Positions 1 to 12,345 of a DNA stretch of 64,000 bases are shown here, piece by piece. A program made the position numbers and the translations under genes. Below the pieces are notes generated by a model. The model ran no database searches. It was not told where the DNA came from and saw nothing but the letters and a program-made list of their open reading frames with translations. The stretch is taken from the NCBI RefSeq assembly GCF_035046485.1, contig NC_085136.1:81547734-81611733 (forward strand), given 5' to 3'. Numbering within the stretch: position 1 is the stretch's first letter; the number at the start of each line of letters is the position of its first letter. Source of the DNA: Aedes albopictus. Lineage: Eukaryota > Arthropoda > Insecta > Diptera > Culicidae.

Positions 1-1365
1 CAGGAGGAATTCCCGAAGGAATTCCAGGAGGAATTCCCGAAGGAATTCCAGGAGGAATTCCCGAAGGAATTCCAGGAGGAATTCCCGAAGGAATTCCAGG
101 AGGAATTCCCGAAGGAATCCCAGGAGGAATTCCAGGAGGAATTCCCGAAGGAATTCCAGGAGGAATTCCCGAAGAAATTCCAGGAGGAATTCCCGAAGGA
201 ATTCCAGGAGGAATTCCCGAAGGAATTCCAGGAGGAATTCCCGAAGGAATTCCAGGAGGAATTCCCGAAGGAATTCCAGGAGGAATTCCCGAAGGAATTC
301 CAGGAGGAATTCCCGAAGGAATTCCAGGAGGAATTCCCGAAGGAATTCCAGGAGGAATTCCCGAAGGAATTCCAGGAGGAATTCCCGAAGGAATTCCAGG
401 AGGAATTCCCGAAGGAATTCCAGGAGGAATTCCCGAAGGAATTACAGGAGGAATTCCCGAAGGAATTCCAGGAGGAATTCCCGAAGGAATTCCAGGAGGA
501 ATTCCCGAAGGAATTCCAGGAGGAATTCCCGAAGGAATTCCAGGAGGAATTCCCGAAGGAGTTCCAGGAGGAATTCCCGAAGGAGTTCCAGGAGGAATTC
601 CCGAAGGAGTTCCAGGAGGAATTCCCGAAGGAATTCCAGGAGGAATTCCCGAAGGAATTCCAGGAGGAATTCCCGAAGGAATTCCAGGAGGAATTCCCGA
701 AGGAATTCCAGGAGGAATTCCCAAAGGAATTCCAGGAGGAATTCCCGAAGGAATTCCAGGAGGAATTCCCGAAGGAATTCCAGGAGGAATTCCCGAAGGA
801 ATTCCAGGAGGAATTCCCGAAGGAATTCCAGGAGGAATTCCCGAAGGAATTCCCGAAGGAATTCCAGGAGGAATTCCCGAAGGAATTCCAGGAGGAATTC
901 CCGAAGAAATTTCAGGAGGAATTCTCGAAGGAATTCCAGGAGGAATTCCCGAAGAAATTCCAGACGGAATTCCCGAAGGAATTCCAGACGGAATTCCCGA
1001 AGGAATTCCAGACGGAATTCCCGAAGGAATTCCAGGAGGAATTCCCGAAGGAATTGCAGGAGAAATTCCCGAAGGAATTGCAGGAGAAATTCCCGAAGGA
1101 ATTGCAGGAGGAATTCCCGAAGGAATTGCAGGAGGAATTCCCGAAGGAATTGCAGGAGGAATTCCCGAAGGAATTGCAGGAGGAATTCTCGAAGGAATTG
1201 CAGGAGGAATTCCCGAAGGAATTGCAGGAGGAATTCCCGAAGGAATTCCAGGAGGAATTTCCGAAGGAATTCCAGGAGTAATTCCCGAAGGAATTCCAGG
1301 AGTAATTCCCGAAGGAATTCCAGGAGGAATTCCCGAAGGAATTCCAGGAGGAATTCCAAGGAATT
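1..1365. repeat. 24-bp (2 x 12 bp) minisatellite with GAATTC cores
   Basis: The sequence alternates two 12-bp units, CAGGAGGAATTC and CCGAAGGAATTC, almost without interruption from the left edge. Variants come in runs, for example three CAGACGGAATTC units near 961-1020 and units beginning GCAGGAG from about 1070 to 1245, which indicates local spread of mutations. The unit is 12 bp and has no stop codon, so long open frames appear on both strands; they are not genes. The array runs off the left edge, so its full size is unknown. Confidence 0.97.
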
Positions 1366-1910
1366 CCAATAGGAATTCCCAATGAATTTCAAGAGGTATT
1401 CCCAAGGAATTCCAAGAGGAATTCCCAAGTAATTCCAAGAGGAATTCCCAAGTAATTCCGAAAGGAATTCCCAAGGAATAACAGAAGGAATTCCCAAGGA
1501 ATTCCAAGAGGAATTTCCAAGGAATTCCCGAGGATTTCCAAGAGGAATTCCCAAGGAATTCCAAGAGGGATTCCCAAGGAATTCCAAGAGAAATTCCCAA
1601 GGAATTCCAAGAGGAATTCCCAAGGAATTCCAAGAGGAATTCCCAAGGAATTCCAAGAGGAATTCCCAAGGAATTCCAAGAGGAATTCCCAAAGCATTCC
1701 AAGGGGAATTCCCAAGGAATTCCAAGAGGAATTCCCAAGGAATTCCAAAAGAAATTCCCAAGGAATTTCCAAGGAATTCCAAGAGGAATTCCCAAGGAAT
1801 TCAAAGAGGAATTCCCAAGGGATTCCAAGAGGAATTCCCAAGAAATTCCATGAAGAATTCCCAAGGAATTCCAAGAGGAATTCCCAAGGAATTCCAAGAG
1901 GAATTCCAGA
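1366..1910. repeat. 23-bp variant block of the same minisatellite
   Basis: The unit changes to CCAAGAGGAATTC plus CCAAGGAATT, giving a 23-bp period (12+11) in place of 24. The GGAATTCC core is kept. The switch is abrupt, so this is a separately amplified sub-block. Confidence 0.9.
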
Positions 1911-2372
1911 AGGAATTCCAGAAAGAATTCCAGGAGATATTCCCGAAGGAAATTTCAGGAGGAATGCCTAAAGAAAATTTCAGGAGGAATTCTCGAAGGA
2001 AATTTTAGGAGAAATTCATGAAGGATGTTTCAGGAGTAATTCCAGGAGGAATTTCTAAAGGAATTCCAGGAGGAATTTCTGAAGGAATCCTCAAAGGATT
2101 AGCAGGAGGAATCTCTGAAGGATTCCCAGGAGGAATTTCAGGAGGAACCCTAGAAAGAATTCCAGAAGGGATTCTAGAAGAATTTCCAGGAGGAATCTTC
2201 GAAGAAATTCCAGGCAAAATTCCCAAAGGATTTCCCAAGGGAATTACCGACGAGTTTCCAAAAGGAATCCCCGGAAGATTTCCAAGAGGAACCCTCGAAA
2301 GAACTCCAGGAGGAATTCCCGAAGGATTTCCTGCAGGAATTTATGTGGGAGTAACAGGAGTAATGCTATTTA
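1911..2372. repeat. degenerate edge of the 12-mer minisatellite
   Basis: Roughly 12-bp spaced GGAATTY and GGAGGAAT words continue with many substitutions. Open frames on both strands here are repeat artefacts (GIPGGIS-type peptides). The decay gradient from the homogeneous array outward is the usual pattern at the edge of a tandem array. Confidence 0.8.
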
Positions 2373-2433
2373 GGAAGGAACAGCTCTCCAAACAGAGGTT
2401 GAAGCAAAAAAGACATGAAAACTTCCAATCTTC

Positions 2434-2692
2434 CGCGTAAAAAAAATCGTATAAAAAAAGTTTTCAAAACTTTTTTTATCGGATCATCCTAAAATTTTGA
2501 CAGGGTATCAAGGATGATAAGAAAGATCTCTGGTAGAAATTTGAGCCCCGTCGGAAGTAAATAGCGACCAGGAGAGAAGAATCTTTCCAAAAGCACATCG
2601 CCTAATTTCGAGAAAATCGTGTAAAAAAATCGTGTAAAATAAAACCGCGTAAAAAAAGATCGTGTAAAAAAAGAATTTAGTGTACCTGATTA
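2434..2692. repeat. AT-rich segment with recurring ATCGTGTAAAA-type words
   Basis: CGCGTAAAAAAA and ATCGTGTAAAA words recur at both ends (2434-2460 and 2620-2670), with non-repetitive DNA between. No coding signal is seen. It resembles a dispersed AT-rich repeat, but I cannot assign a family. Confidence 0.45.
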
Positions 2693-2699
2693 TATTCAT

Positions 2700-3935
2700 A
2701 AAAAAACCTTTGAAAGAACTCCTAGAAGAATCCTTGATGGAACCCCTGTAGGAATCCCTGAAGGAAATTCTGGAGAAATCCTTGATGTAACTCCAGGAGG
2801 CATTCCAGAACCTTTCTGGAAAAATCTCCGAAATACTTCCAAGTGCAACTCCTGGAAGAATCTCTAAAGGATCTTCTGTAGCTATCCCTGAAAAATTTGA
2901 AAATCTCCTGGAGTTATCTTAGAAGGAACTCCATGGGCTAATCCCTGAAGGAGCTTCTGTAAGAATCCCAGTTACTCCTGGAGGCAGCCTTGAATTCTCA
3001 TGGAAAAATCTGTGAAGGTTATCCTGGAGAAATCCCTGAAGGAACTCCTGGAAAGATCTTTGAAAAACCCCTGCAGGAATACATAGTTGAATTTTTAGAT
3101 GAATCCCTGAAGGTACTTCTCTCGGAATACCTGAGGGAGCTTCTGAAGAATCTCTGATGAAACTCTTGATGAAATTGCATAAAGAATCCCAGAAGGAATT
3201 TCAAACAAAATTCTGAAAAAAATCCTGGAGGAATCCACGAAGGAACTCCTCTTGAAATTTTTAAGGTTATCCCTGAAGGCATTCTAGGAGAAATCCCTGA
3301 ATGAATTCTAGGAGGGATTCCACGAGAGTTCTCAGAAGAATCTTCTGGAGGCATCCCTGAATGCTCCTGAAAGAATATCTGAAGGATCTTCTGGAGAGAT
3401 CCCCGAAGGATCCTAGACTGATTCCTAAAGAAACACCAGGAGAAATCCCTGATTGGAATTCTAGAGGAAGCACTGATTGTACTACTTTGAGGACCTTTTG
3501 CATGAATCCCTGAAAGAACTTCATGGATTAGAAGAAACTACTGTTGAATGCTTGAACATCAGAAAACATTTCGGGATAAACACATAAACAAATCTCTGAA
3601 GGACCTCCCATACCTCCTGTAGGAACTTCTGGAGGAATCCTTGATGGATCTCCTGCAGTCATCCCTGAATCATCTTGAAATCTGAAGGAGCTTCTGGAGC
3701 AATCCTCGAGGAAATGCCAGTCGAAATAGCTGAGAGTTCTTCTGAAGGAATTCCTGATGAATATCCTAGAAACCAATATCCTTGAATCCTTGTGGGATAG
3801 CCTCTTGAGAAACTAGTGGAACTATCTCTGAAAGAACTCCTGAAGAGATATCTAAAGAAACTGCTAGAGAAATCCCTGAATGGAATTTTGAGAGAAATCT
3901 TAAAAGGATCTCCGAAGAAACTCATCCTGAAATAT
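2700..3935. repeat. highly degenerate 12-mer repeat tract
   Basis: Words such as CTGAAGGAACTCCTGGA recur at multiples of about 12 bp with heavy divergence. This appears to be an old, decayed tract of the same family as the left-edge array, in the GGAACTCC sub-form that dominates 13-18 kb. Short open frames here are not credible genes. Confidence 0.7.
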
Positions 3936-4180
3936 TAAAAAAAAAAAACTTGATGAAACCCCCTCAAGTATACAGAAAGCATCTACTGGATGATAGCAGA
4001 TTAATAATATAATCAGAGAATCAGATTATACAAAGAATAGGAAAGAAACTGTTAAGAATATCCAAAAGAAAGTTTGGAAAAAAAATCTTGATGAAATATT
4101 TATAGTTTTTTTTAAATACTTTTTCAGAAATTCATGATTCAATCTTCAAAGAAGTCCCCTGAAGTCTTAACCAGAACATT

Positions 4181-4488
4181 TCTTCTTCTTCTTCTTCTTC
4201 TTCTTCTTCTTCTTCTTCTTCTTCTTCTTCTGCTTCTTCTTCTTCTTAATGGCTCTACGTCATTATTGACCTGCCTCGCTTCAACTAAGTGTTCTTTGAG
4301 CACTTCCGCAGTTATTAATTGAAAGGCATTCTTTGCCTGCCATTGCATGGATTTGTATATTGTGAGGCAAGTACAATAATACACTATGCCCAGGGCAGTC
4401 GAGAAAAGATCCGGACCGGAACGGGAATCGAACCCGCCGTCTCCAGATTGGAGATCCATAGCCTTAACCACTAGACTAACAGGAGACG
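4181..4488 (-). mobile_element. tRNA-derived SINE with (AAG)n tail
   Basis: On the minus strand the element starts with a tRNA-like head. It has a Pol III box A matching TRGYNNANNGG (TAGTCTAGTGG, 4468-4478) and a box B GTTCGATTC (4425-4433). About 180 bp of body follows, then a long AAG tail, seen as TTC repeats at 4181-4247 on the plus strand. The presumed anticodon stem does not pair well, so this is a SINE head and not a working tRNA gene. No clear target-site duplication was found. Confidence 0.72.
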
Positions 4489-4496
4489 CCAGTTAA

Positions 4497-5045
4497 CTGA
4501 CAGGCTATATGTTCACTCAAAAAACGAATTTTCGATAGAAGGCTCGAAGGGTCAAATCACATATACCTGGGATCGATGAATTGAGATGATGTGGGGCTGT
4601 TCATAAACCACGTAGACCAAAATTTGGCAATCGCAGACACACCCCCCCCCCCTCCCCCCTCGTAGACTTTGTCCATACAAAAATTTTGAAATTTGTATGA
4701 AGCGTAGACTTTGGCCAGACCCCACCTCCCCCAAAAATGTCTACGTGGTTTATGAACGGCCCCTGTCTGTGTGTATGTATGTGTGTGTGAGTGTGTCTGT
4801 GTATGTATGTCTATGTACAAAAAAGTTCACTCACTTTTAAGGCGCTTCCCATTGGCCGATTTCAGATTATAGCTCGAACCGAACCGGAATTTTACCGCAT
4901 TGTTTGCTACTAAAAATGGTTCGGATCGGTCAAGGCGTTCCGGAGTTATGGCCATTGCAGTGATCCGGACCAGCACCGGTAGAAATAGCCGCATATAAAA
5001 CTGAACCAAGCTCCATCATGCGACACATCAAACTGTGGGCGATTT
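4497..5045. repeat. composite dispersed repeat, head segment, copy 1
   Basis: This segment is closely similar to 8436-8830. Shared landmarks are TTTTCGATAGAAGGCTC, TTCACTCACTTTTAAGGC, CATTGGCCGATTT and ATCATGCGACACATCAAA, in the same order. Copy 1 is interrupted by a MITE at 4593-4763 that copy 2 lacks. Both copies run directly into an array of AAGATGGCG-containing units. No coding capacity is evident. Confidence 0.75.
4593..4763. mobile_element. MITE, 171 bp, terminal inverted repeats, 3-bp target duplication
   Basis: The ends are inverted copies of GGGGCTGTTCATAAACCACG, extended by about five bases. The interior is C-rich and non-coding. TGT flanks both ends, and the uninterrupted site is visible in the related copy at about 8540, so the boundaries are well supported. 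A 3-bp duplication fits a PIF/Harbinger-like element; the superfamily is an inference. A 64-bp relative lies at 20734-20797. Confidence 0.85.
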
Positions 5046-5094
5046 AGTATGGTTGAAAAAAAAATGTTCGGAAATCAACACTGGAGAACAAAAA

Positions 5095-5875
5095 TTCTAC
5101 GATATCGGTCCAAAATTCAAGATGGCGGTCCAAAATCCAAGATGGCGGCTTCAAAATCAAGATGGCGGCTGTATAATGGAGTTTTAAGCCCTAAAACCAT
5201 GCAATATGGGTATATCTTACATGGGATATGTCTGGAGTCTGAAGATGGCGACCTGAATATCCAAGATGGTGGCTCCAAATTAAGGATGGCGGCTATTGAA
5301 TGAAGATGTATGCCCAAAACCATGCAATATGAGTATATTTGGCAGGAGAAAGATGTTAGCAGTCCAAAAATGGCAACCAAGATGGCGGTTTAAAATCCAA
5401 GATGGCGGCTCCAAATTTGAGATGACGGCTGTTTAATCATGTTTTAGGCCCTAAAACCATGAAATTTGAGAATACCTGGTATAAACAAGATGTCCGGAGT
5501 CCAAAAATGGCGACCATAATTTCCAAGATGGCGATCAAAAATCCAAGATAGCAGTTTAAAATCCTAGACTGCGGTTGTTTAAAGCAGTTTTAGACCGTAA
5601 ATCCATGCAATATGGGTATATTTGGAATGGGGAAGATGTTTGGAGTCCAAAAATGGTGACCGCAATAGCCAAAATGGTGGCCCAAACGCCATGGCGACTC
5701 CAAATTCAACATGGTGGCTGTTTAATGGAGTTTTGGGCTCTAAAACCATGCAATATGGGTATATCTGGTATGGTGAAGAAGACTGGAATCCAAAAATGGC
5801 GACCAGAATATCCAAGATGGCAGACTTAAATCCAAAATTGCGGCTCAAAATTCAATATAGCAGCTTTTTTAAGAG
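5095..5875. repeat. tandem array of about 125-145-bp units with AAGATGGCG words, copy 1
   Basis: The landmark AAACCATGCAATATG recurs at about 5195, 5318, 5453, 5599 and 5743, giving periods of about 123-146 bp. Between landmarks are clusters of short words, CCAAGATGGCGGC and CCAAAAATGGCGACC. About five diverged units are present. Open frames here are short and exist on both strands, so no gene is called. Confidence 0.8.
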
Positions 5876-8430
5876 TTGTTTGGGCCTCAAACTCTCAAAG
5901 CTAGATAAACGGTATGATATCTGGTGCCATGAAATAGATTTTTCAACGTATGAAAGTGCGATATTTCAATATGTCACTTGAGCTTTGTTGAAATGTGTTT
6001 TCGAAGGCGCGAGAAAGGTGCCATCACCGCTAGGCGGATTAAATAGGGGGTTTTTAGATAAACTATGGGATTTCACCCTGTTCAACAGCTTTCGATGTTG
6101 CATAAAACTTCTCCAGTGAGATTAAATTATCTGAAAGCTTTGCGTGCAAGTAATTGAGGGATCCGCTGAAAGCACATTATTTTCTCTGTGATAATCGTGC
6201 GAAAGCTTTCGCATGCATCAGGCTGCGTAGTGTTACCAAGGAATGTTCGAATCAATGAACGACATCGCTCGGGATGCTCACTTTGTCATAGAAGTTTCAG
6301 TTTTATTTAGCTACCGATCTTAGCCAAGGTCCTAAGAGTGTCTGTATATTTTTTAGTTTTTTTTTGTTTTTGGTTTTTGCTGTAATTTATCTAACTTTTA
6401 CAACTGCGATTCGGTGTGTTTGTGTGTGATTACTGTCATCTAAAGTGTGTTTTTTACGTTCCATTCTTCTTGTGTATATTTTCACGGTGACGTTTTATTT
6501 TTTGCTTGAATTGTCCGATCTATTTCTGTGTGGTGATCACTAACATTTACTATTTTTCTCATTTTCTTTTTTGTTTGCTTTGGAATGAAAGTGCACATAT
6601 CGGTATAGTTTTGTTTGTCTGTTTTTGTTTTTTTTTTGCAATTTTATGCTTGCTTTTTGCTTTGAACAGTTTCTATTATCCGGTTTTTGCTCCATTTGCG
6701 TAATGTTTTGCGTTAAAAGTGTTGTGTGTTTATTCTAGTATTGCAACAATTCTTCGATCGATGAACCAACAATGAAACGGTCAACATATAAGATTCGTGC
6801 GTGTTTTGTTTTTCTTGACGTTATGATTCGGTTGTTATGTGTGTGATTGAGATGATTTGAGTGCATCTTGTAGCATCAAGAATTGCTTTCGAGAGCTTCG
6901 TGAAAATGGAAACTAGAATGTTTGGGGAAATCGTAGATGATTTCCTCGGGGGAAAAGTACAATGGCTCGAAAAAGTCTGGCAACACTGTAGATTGCTATT
7001 CAAGTAAATATATATGCGTTATATACGTTTGTTTACTTCAACATTTGTATTTTAAAACACGTGATTCAAATTGGAATTAACGATGGCTTCGACGTTTGAA
7101 TTATCTGATTTTGCTTGCCACGAGCAATAAAAATAAACAACACACACAAACTCTGTTCTCTTTTTGAGGGTTTTTTGAAATATATATTCAATCTTAAAAA
7201 TATACTTACGGTTAAGTTATGAGATACACTTAAATGATTTAACTTTAGCTTTTCCTTCATTTGCATCAGCAATTAGTTTTATAATTCCATCATAAGTATT
7301 AAATTAACATTTTTGTTTTATTTTTATAAAAAGTTAGTTATCACAGAAGTCGTGTATTTTCATAAATGTTTTTTTTGTCGGTTTGTTCAGTTTCCTCCAT
7401 GATCGAGAGAAGATACTCGTTTTTGTTTTGCTTTTAGTTTGGTGATTAGTACATCGTTTTGGTCCAATGTTAATCAACACATTTTGTTCGTTTTTGTAAT
7501 CTGAATTTTAAACTTGACGGAGGAATTTGATGGTAGGTAACGATTGATAACAGACAAACATGTGTGTGTGTGAGCTCATCAGAAAATCCGAATGAATCAT
7601 TTGAACTGGATCGTTCGAAACATTAGGAATTTCTTAGATCATTACATCCATTTGTCTGCAACCAACCTCCAAAGCAGTAAGCGAGCTTGATAAAACTGTT
7701 TAACATGGGCAATCAACGGTATGTATATATTTCAACAACTATTCAGCTTATATTTTCCGGTTCAAACGAGAAGAGAAAGACTCAGGTCAGGATGGAATTA
7801 GACAGTGACATTGTGCATACTCATAATGGTTTGGCACGGAAAAATAGTAAGGCCGCGAGCACTAAACGGTGTTTGCATTTGGAATGCGCGAATTAATATA
7901 AGTTTTACCTAACGAACGACAATAGATAGAAAGACCCGTATGAGTTTTTAAGGTATTAGTTTTTGCTCCAGATCGAGCGATAGCGATTAACTTCCGGATT
8001 GTTTTGGGTATTTGGATTGGAAAAGCCTGGCAGAACAATCGCATGGTTTAACGTATTGGGGGGAAAAAGCAAGCTCTTTTTGATTTCGTGTGGAATCGAC
8101 ATTGAGATCGTGCTTAGAATTAACAAAGAGTGAATTTATTTTTGACTGCGGTGGTGGATCGTTTGGTGGTTGGATTCTTAAATGCTTTTTCTTTGCAAGG
8201 TTGTTTTCTAAATCGCTACGATTTCTTTTGCCTCTTTGTAATGCAGGTATGATTTTTACTGTGAAGATTTTTTTTCTGATGCTGGCAGCACTGGTTGATG
8301 TTTGTGTCAAAATATTTGAAGGATTTTTAATCATATGCTCAGGAGCTTTCTCTGGAAATTCATTCGAAAATCCAAGAACTATTGTTTTTTCCAAAGATTC
8401 TTTTACTGTGGTTTTTGCCTTTCTCGTACA
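5876..8430. other. AT-rich DNA without a recognisable gene
   Basis: This stretch is T-rich on the plus strand, with many runs of T and short TG-rich pieces, especially 6340-6700 and 7300-7500. Open frames are short, low-complexity and without domain features. It could be intergenic DNA or an untranslated/intronic part of a gene transcribed to the left, but nothing in the sequence decides this. Confidence 0.5.
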
Positions 8431-8435
8431 CCAAA

Positions 8436-8830
8436 GTGTACTGAAAGGCTACATATATGTTCACTCAAAATCAAATTTTCGATAGAAGGCTCAGAAAGTC
8501 GAGTCACATATACCAATCAACTCAGTTCGACGAATGGAGATGATGTCTGTATGTGTGTATGTTTGTGTGTATGTATGTATGTCTGTGCGCAAAAAAAGTT
8601 CACTCACTTTTAAGGCACTTTCCATTGGCCGATTTTTCGGATTATGGCTCGAATCGAACCGGAATTTTGCCACGTTGTTTACTATTGAAAATGGTGCGGA
8701 TCGGTCATGGCGTTCGGAAGTTCTGGCCATTTTAGTGATTTAGACCAGCACCGGTGCACCGGTCATATATAAAACTGGACCAAATTCTATCATGCGACAC
8801 ATCAAATTGAGCCAAAACTTTAGCATGGTT
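8436..8830. repeat. composite dispersed repeat, head segment, copy 2
   Basis: This is the second copy of the segment at 4497-5045, in the same orientation and without the MITE. It contains a TGTATG-rich stretch near 8545-8585, then the shared TTCACTCACTTTTAAGGC and CATTGGCCGATTT landmarks. It defines the empty site of the MITE in copy 1. Confidence 0.75.
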
Positions 8831-8869
8831 GCCGATTTTCATGCGGGAATCATCAATGGAAACCTAAAA

Positions 8870-9570
8870 TCACTATGTCGGCCAAAAAATTCAAGATGGC
8901 GACCTAAAATCCAAGATGGCGTCCCACATTTAAAAGAGGCGGCGACTGCATTAAGGAGCTTAAGGCTCTGAAACCATGCAATATGGGTTTATTTGGTATA
9001 GAGAAGATGATGATGATGAACCTGGGCTTGTTAGTGTAGAAGATGTCTGGAGTCCAGAAATGGTGATCAGAATATCCAAGACGGTGGCCCAAAAATCCAA
9101 GATGGCGACTCACAATTCAAGATGACAGCTGTTTTAAGGAGTTTAAGGATCTAAAACCATGCAATATCGGTATAATTGGTATGGGTAAGATGTCCGGAGT
9201 TCGAAAATGGGAACCAGAATATTCAAGATGACGGTCAAAAATCCAAGATGGAGTTTAGGCTCCTAAGCCATGGAATATGGGTATATTTGGTATACAGATG
9301 TCGGGAGTCCAAAACTTGCGACTAGAATATAAAAGATGGTGGCCAAAAATCCAAGATGGTGACTCAAAGTTCAAGATGGCGATTGTTTTAAGGAGTTTTA
9401 GGCTCTTAAACCATACAATATGAGTATATTTGGTATAAAGAAGATGTCCGGAGTCCAAAAATTGCGTCCTTAACCATATGCAAGATTGCAGCCCAAAATC
9501 CAAGATGGTGGCCCAGTGTTCAATATGACAGCTGTTCAAGGGTGTATTAGGTTCTAAAACCATGCTAAAT
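8870..9570. repeat. tandem array with AAGATGGCG words, copy 2
   Basis: The AAACCATGCAATATG landmark recurs at about 8970, 9153, 9265 (diverged), 9408 and 9558, giving unequal periods of about 110-185 bp. The words CAAGATGGCGACT and GTCCAAAAATTGCG fill the units. The array directly follows the head segment, as in copy 1, so head plus array behave as one dispersed composite. Confidence 0.78.
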
Positions 9571-9609
9571 GCATTCTAAGGTTCTAAAACAATTCTTAAA
9601 CTCGTGTCG

Positions 9610-12345
9610 AGAATCCTTTGGAGGTTTCTTCGTTTCATTCAGGGATATTTCACAGGATGCCTTCTGTGATTCTTATAGAGTTATTTAAGGGATTTGTTCC
9701 GAGATATGTTACCTGAGGAATATCCTTCCATGATACCTTCAGGAATTCCTCACCGGTTTTTTTCAGTAGCTTTTCTCGAGATAGCTTCAGGAGTTCCTCC
9801 CGGGATTCCCTTCAGGATTATTACAAGGGTTCATTGTAATTTCTTCAGGGATTTCCCTGGAATTACTCCCGGAATTCCTTAAGGCGTTCTTCCCGGGAAA
9901 TGTTCAGAAAATAATACCGGGATTTCATATGAGATTCCTACTGCAATTTCGTCATGAGATTACTTAATAATTAAGAAATTCCTCCCATTATTCCTTCGAG
10001 CATCTCTCCAGGGATTCCTCCAGTGATTTCTCCAAAACAACATCAGAGATTCTTCTTGGGATTTTTTGAGAAATTCTTCGCGGAATTTGGCATGCATTCC
10101 TTCCGAGATAATTTCAAGGATTCCTTACGAGATTTCTTCGGAAATTCACTTCAGGATTGATATATCAATTCCTCCTAGTATTCCATGATGAATTTATTCC
10201 GGAAGTTCCGAAATTCCGGAAGATAATGATTCCTCAGGGGTTGCCTCCCAGTGTTCCTTCAGAAATTCCTCACAAGATTCGTATGGAAGATCTTGTTGGG
10301 GTTTCTTCACAAATTCCTTCCAGGAATTCATGCCCTAGTTTATTTCAGGGATTTCTCTTTGGAATTGTTTTGTAATTGATCAGAGTTTGTTTCCAGATTA
10401 ACCTCGGAATTCCCCAAGCAATTCCTTCCGGGAATGTTTCCATGATTCCTTCAGTGATTTCTCACGGCATTCCTTGAGGGATTCTTAACCAGATTAGTCC
10501 GTGAAACTCATGTTGGTGTTCCTTCACAAATTCTTTTCAAGATTGCTATGATATATTCAGGAACTCCTCAGAGATTATTTTACGGGATGCTGTCAGAATC
10601 TCATCTAGGAATTTCTACAGAAACTCCTCCCAGGACTCCTTCAGGGGTTCCTTTGGGATTCCTCTCGTGATTCTTTCAGAAATTTTTCGTGAGCTTCCTC
10701 GAGAGATTTCCTCCCATGACTTTTCAGGGATTCCTCCCAAAATTCTATCAGGGATTCCGCTGGGGATTCCTCAAGAGCTTTTTTCGGAAACTCAAATCGG
10801 GATTCATCCAGAAATGCATTCCAGGGTTCCTTCAGAAACTCCTCTCGGAACTCCATCACGGATTTCACTGTGATTCCTCCTGGGATTTCTTTAGGGTTTC
10901 TTCACACGCACCCTTCGGAAGTAAATGACGGGCTTCACAAATTCCTCCCGGGTTTCATTCAGTGATTTCTTCCGGGATTCCTTGAGGAATTCTTAACCAG
11001 ATTCGTTGGAAACTCGTGTTGGAGTTCCTTTACAAATTCTTCTCAAGATTCCTAGGATATGCTCAGGAAAAACTCAGGGATTCTTTCCGGGATGCTGTCA
11101 GAATCTCACCTTGGAATTTCTCCAGAAACTCCTCTCAGAACTCCTTCAGGGGTTTCTTTGGGATTCCACTCGGAATTGTTTTAGAAATTTCTCACGAGCT
11201 TCCTTCGGAAATTCAGTACAGAATTTCTCCCGGGATTTTTTCCGGGATTTCACCTAGGATATGCTCAGGATTCTTTCCGGGATGTCTTGAAGAACTCCTC
11301 CAGGAATTTCTTCAGGATTTCCTCCCATGATTCTTACAGGGATTCCTCCCAGTATTCCATCAGAGATTCCGCTGGGATTCCTTCCAAGTTTCCATCAGGG
11401 ACTCTTCACGGATTTTCGTCGGAAACTTCTCTCGGAACTCCATCACGGATTTCACTGTGATTCTTCCCGGGATTTCTTTAGGGTTTCTTCACAAGCATCC
11501 TTCGGAAGCTAGTGTCGGGATTCCTTCACAACTTCCTCCTGGGTTCCATTCAGTGATTTCTTCCAAGATTCTTTGAGGAATTCTTAACCAGATTCTTCTG
11601 TGAAACTCATGTTGGTGTTCCTTCACAAATTCCTCCCAAGATTCCTAAGATATACTCAGGAAAAACTCAGGGATTCTTTCCGAGATGCTGTCAGAATCTC
11701 ACCTTGGAATTTCTCCAGAAACGCCTCCCAGGACTCCTTCAGGGGTTCCATTGGGAGTCCTCTCAGAATTGTTTTAGAAATTTCTCACGAATTTCTTCAC
11801 AAATTTCTCCCGGGATTTCTCCCGGGATTTCACCTGAGCCCGGAATATGTTCAGGATTCTTTCCGGGATGCCTTGAAGAACTCCTCCAAGGATTTCTTCA
11901 GGATTTCCTCCCATGATTCTTACAGGGATTGCTCCCAGAATTGCATCAGCTATTCCGCTGGGATTCCTTCCCAGTTTCCATCAGGGACTCTTCACGGGAT
12001 TTCTTCAGAAACTTCTCTCGGAATTCTATCACGGACTTCACTGTGATTCCTCCCGGGATTTCTTTAGGGTTTCTTCACAAGCATCCTTCGGAAATAAGTG
12101 ACGGGATTGCTTCATAAGTTCCTCCCGACATTCCTTCCAAGATTTCTCCCGGGATTGCACATATGCTTTCCTTTCAGGAATGTCAGGGATTGGGGGTTCT
12201 GCCGGAAAATGTGCAAGAATTCCTGAGGGATTCTTTCGGGATGCCTTCTGGGATTTCTTTAAGAATATGTTTAATTATTCTTCTCGAGGATTACTTCCGG
12301 AATTCCATCAGGGATTCCACTGGGATTCTTCCTGGAAATTTTTTA
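9610..12345. repeat. degenerate 12-mer minisatellite, GGGATTCCT form
   Basis: GGGATTCCTNCAG and GGAATTCCT words recur at about 12-bp spacing. Longer duplications are also visible. For example, the segment around GAAAAACTCAGGGATTC occurs near 11065 and 11657, and a TCTTTAGGGTTTCTTCAC word occurs near 10890, 11475 and 12060, giving a period of about 585-590 bp. All open frames are repeat-derived. Confidence 0.85.

Noticed and set aside
442..1782. 446-codon open frame on the minus strand (EFLREFLL repeats)
   Set aside because: It is produced by a 12-bp unit without stop codons. Open frames appear on both strands, and no domain, splice or codon-usage signal supports it.
4134..4322. Poly-leucine frame
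   Set aside because: It is the TTC tail of a SINE read through a microsatellite.
4418..4488. Functional tRNA gene
   Set aside because: Box A and box B are present but the anticodon stem does not pair properly, and the piece continues into a SINE body with a tail.
6506..6703. Hydrophobic 65-codon frame
   Set aside because: It comes from T-rich, low-complexity DNA. There is no supporting context or splice signals.
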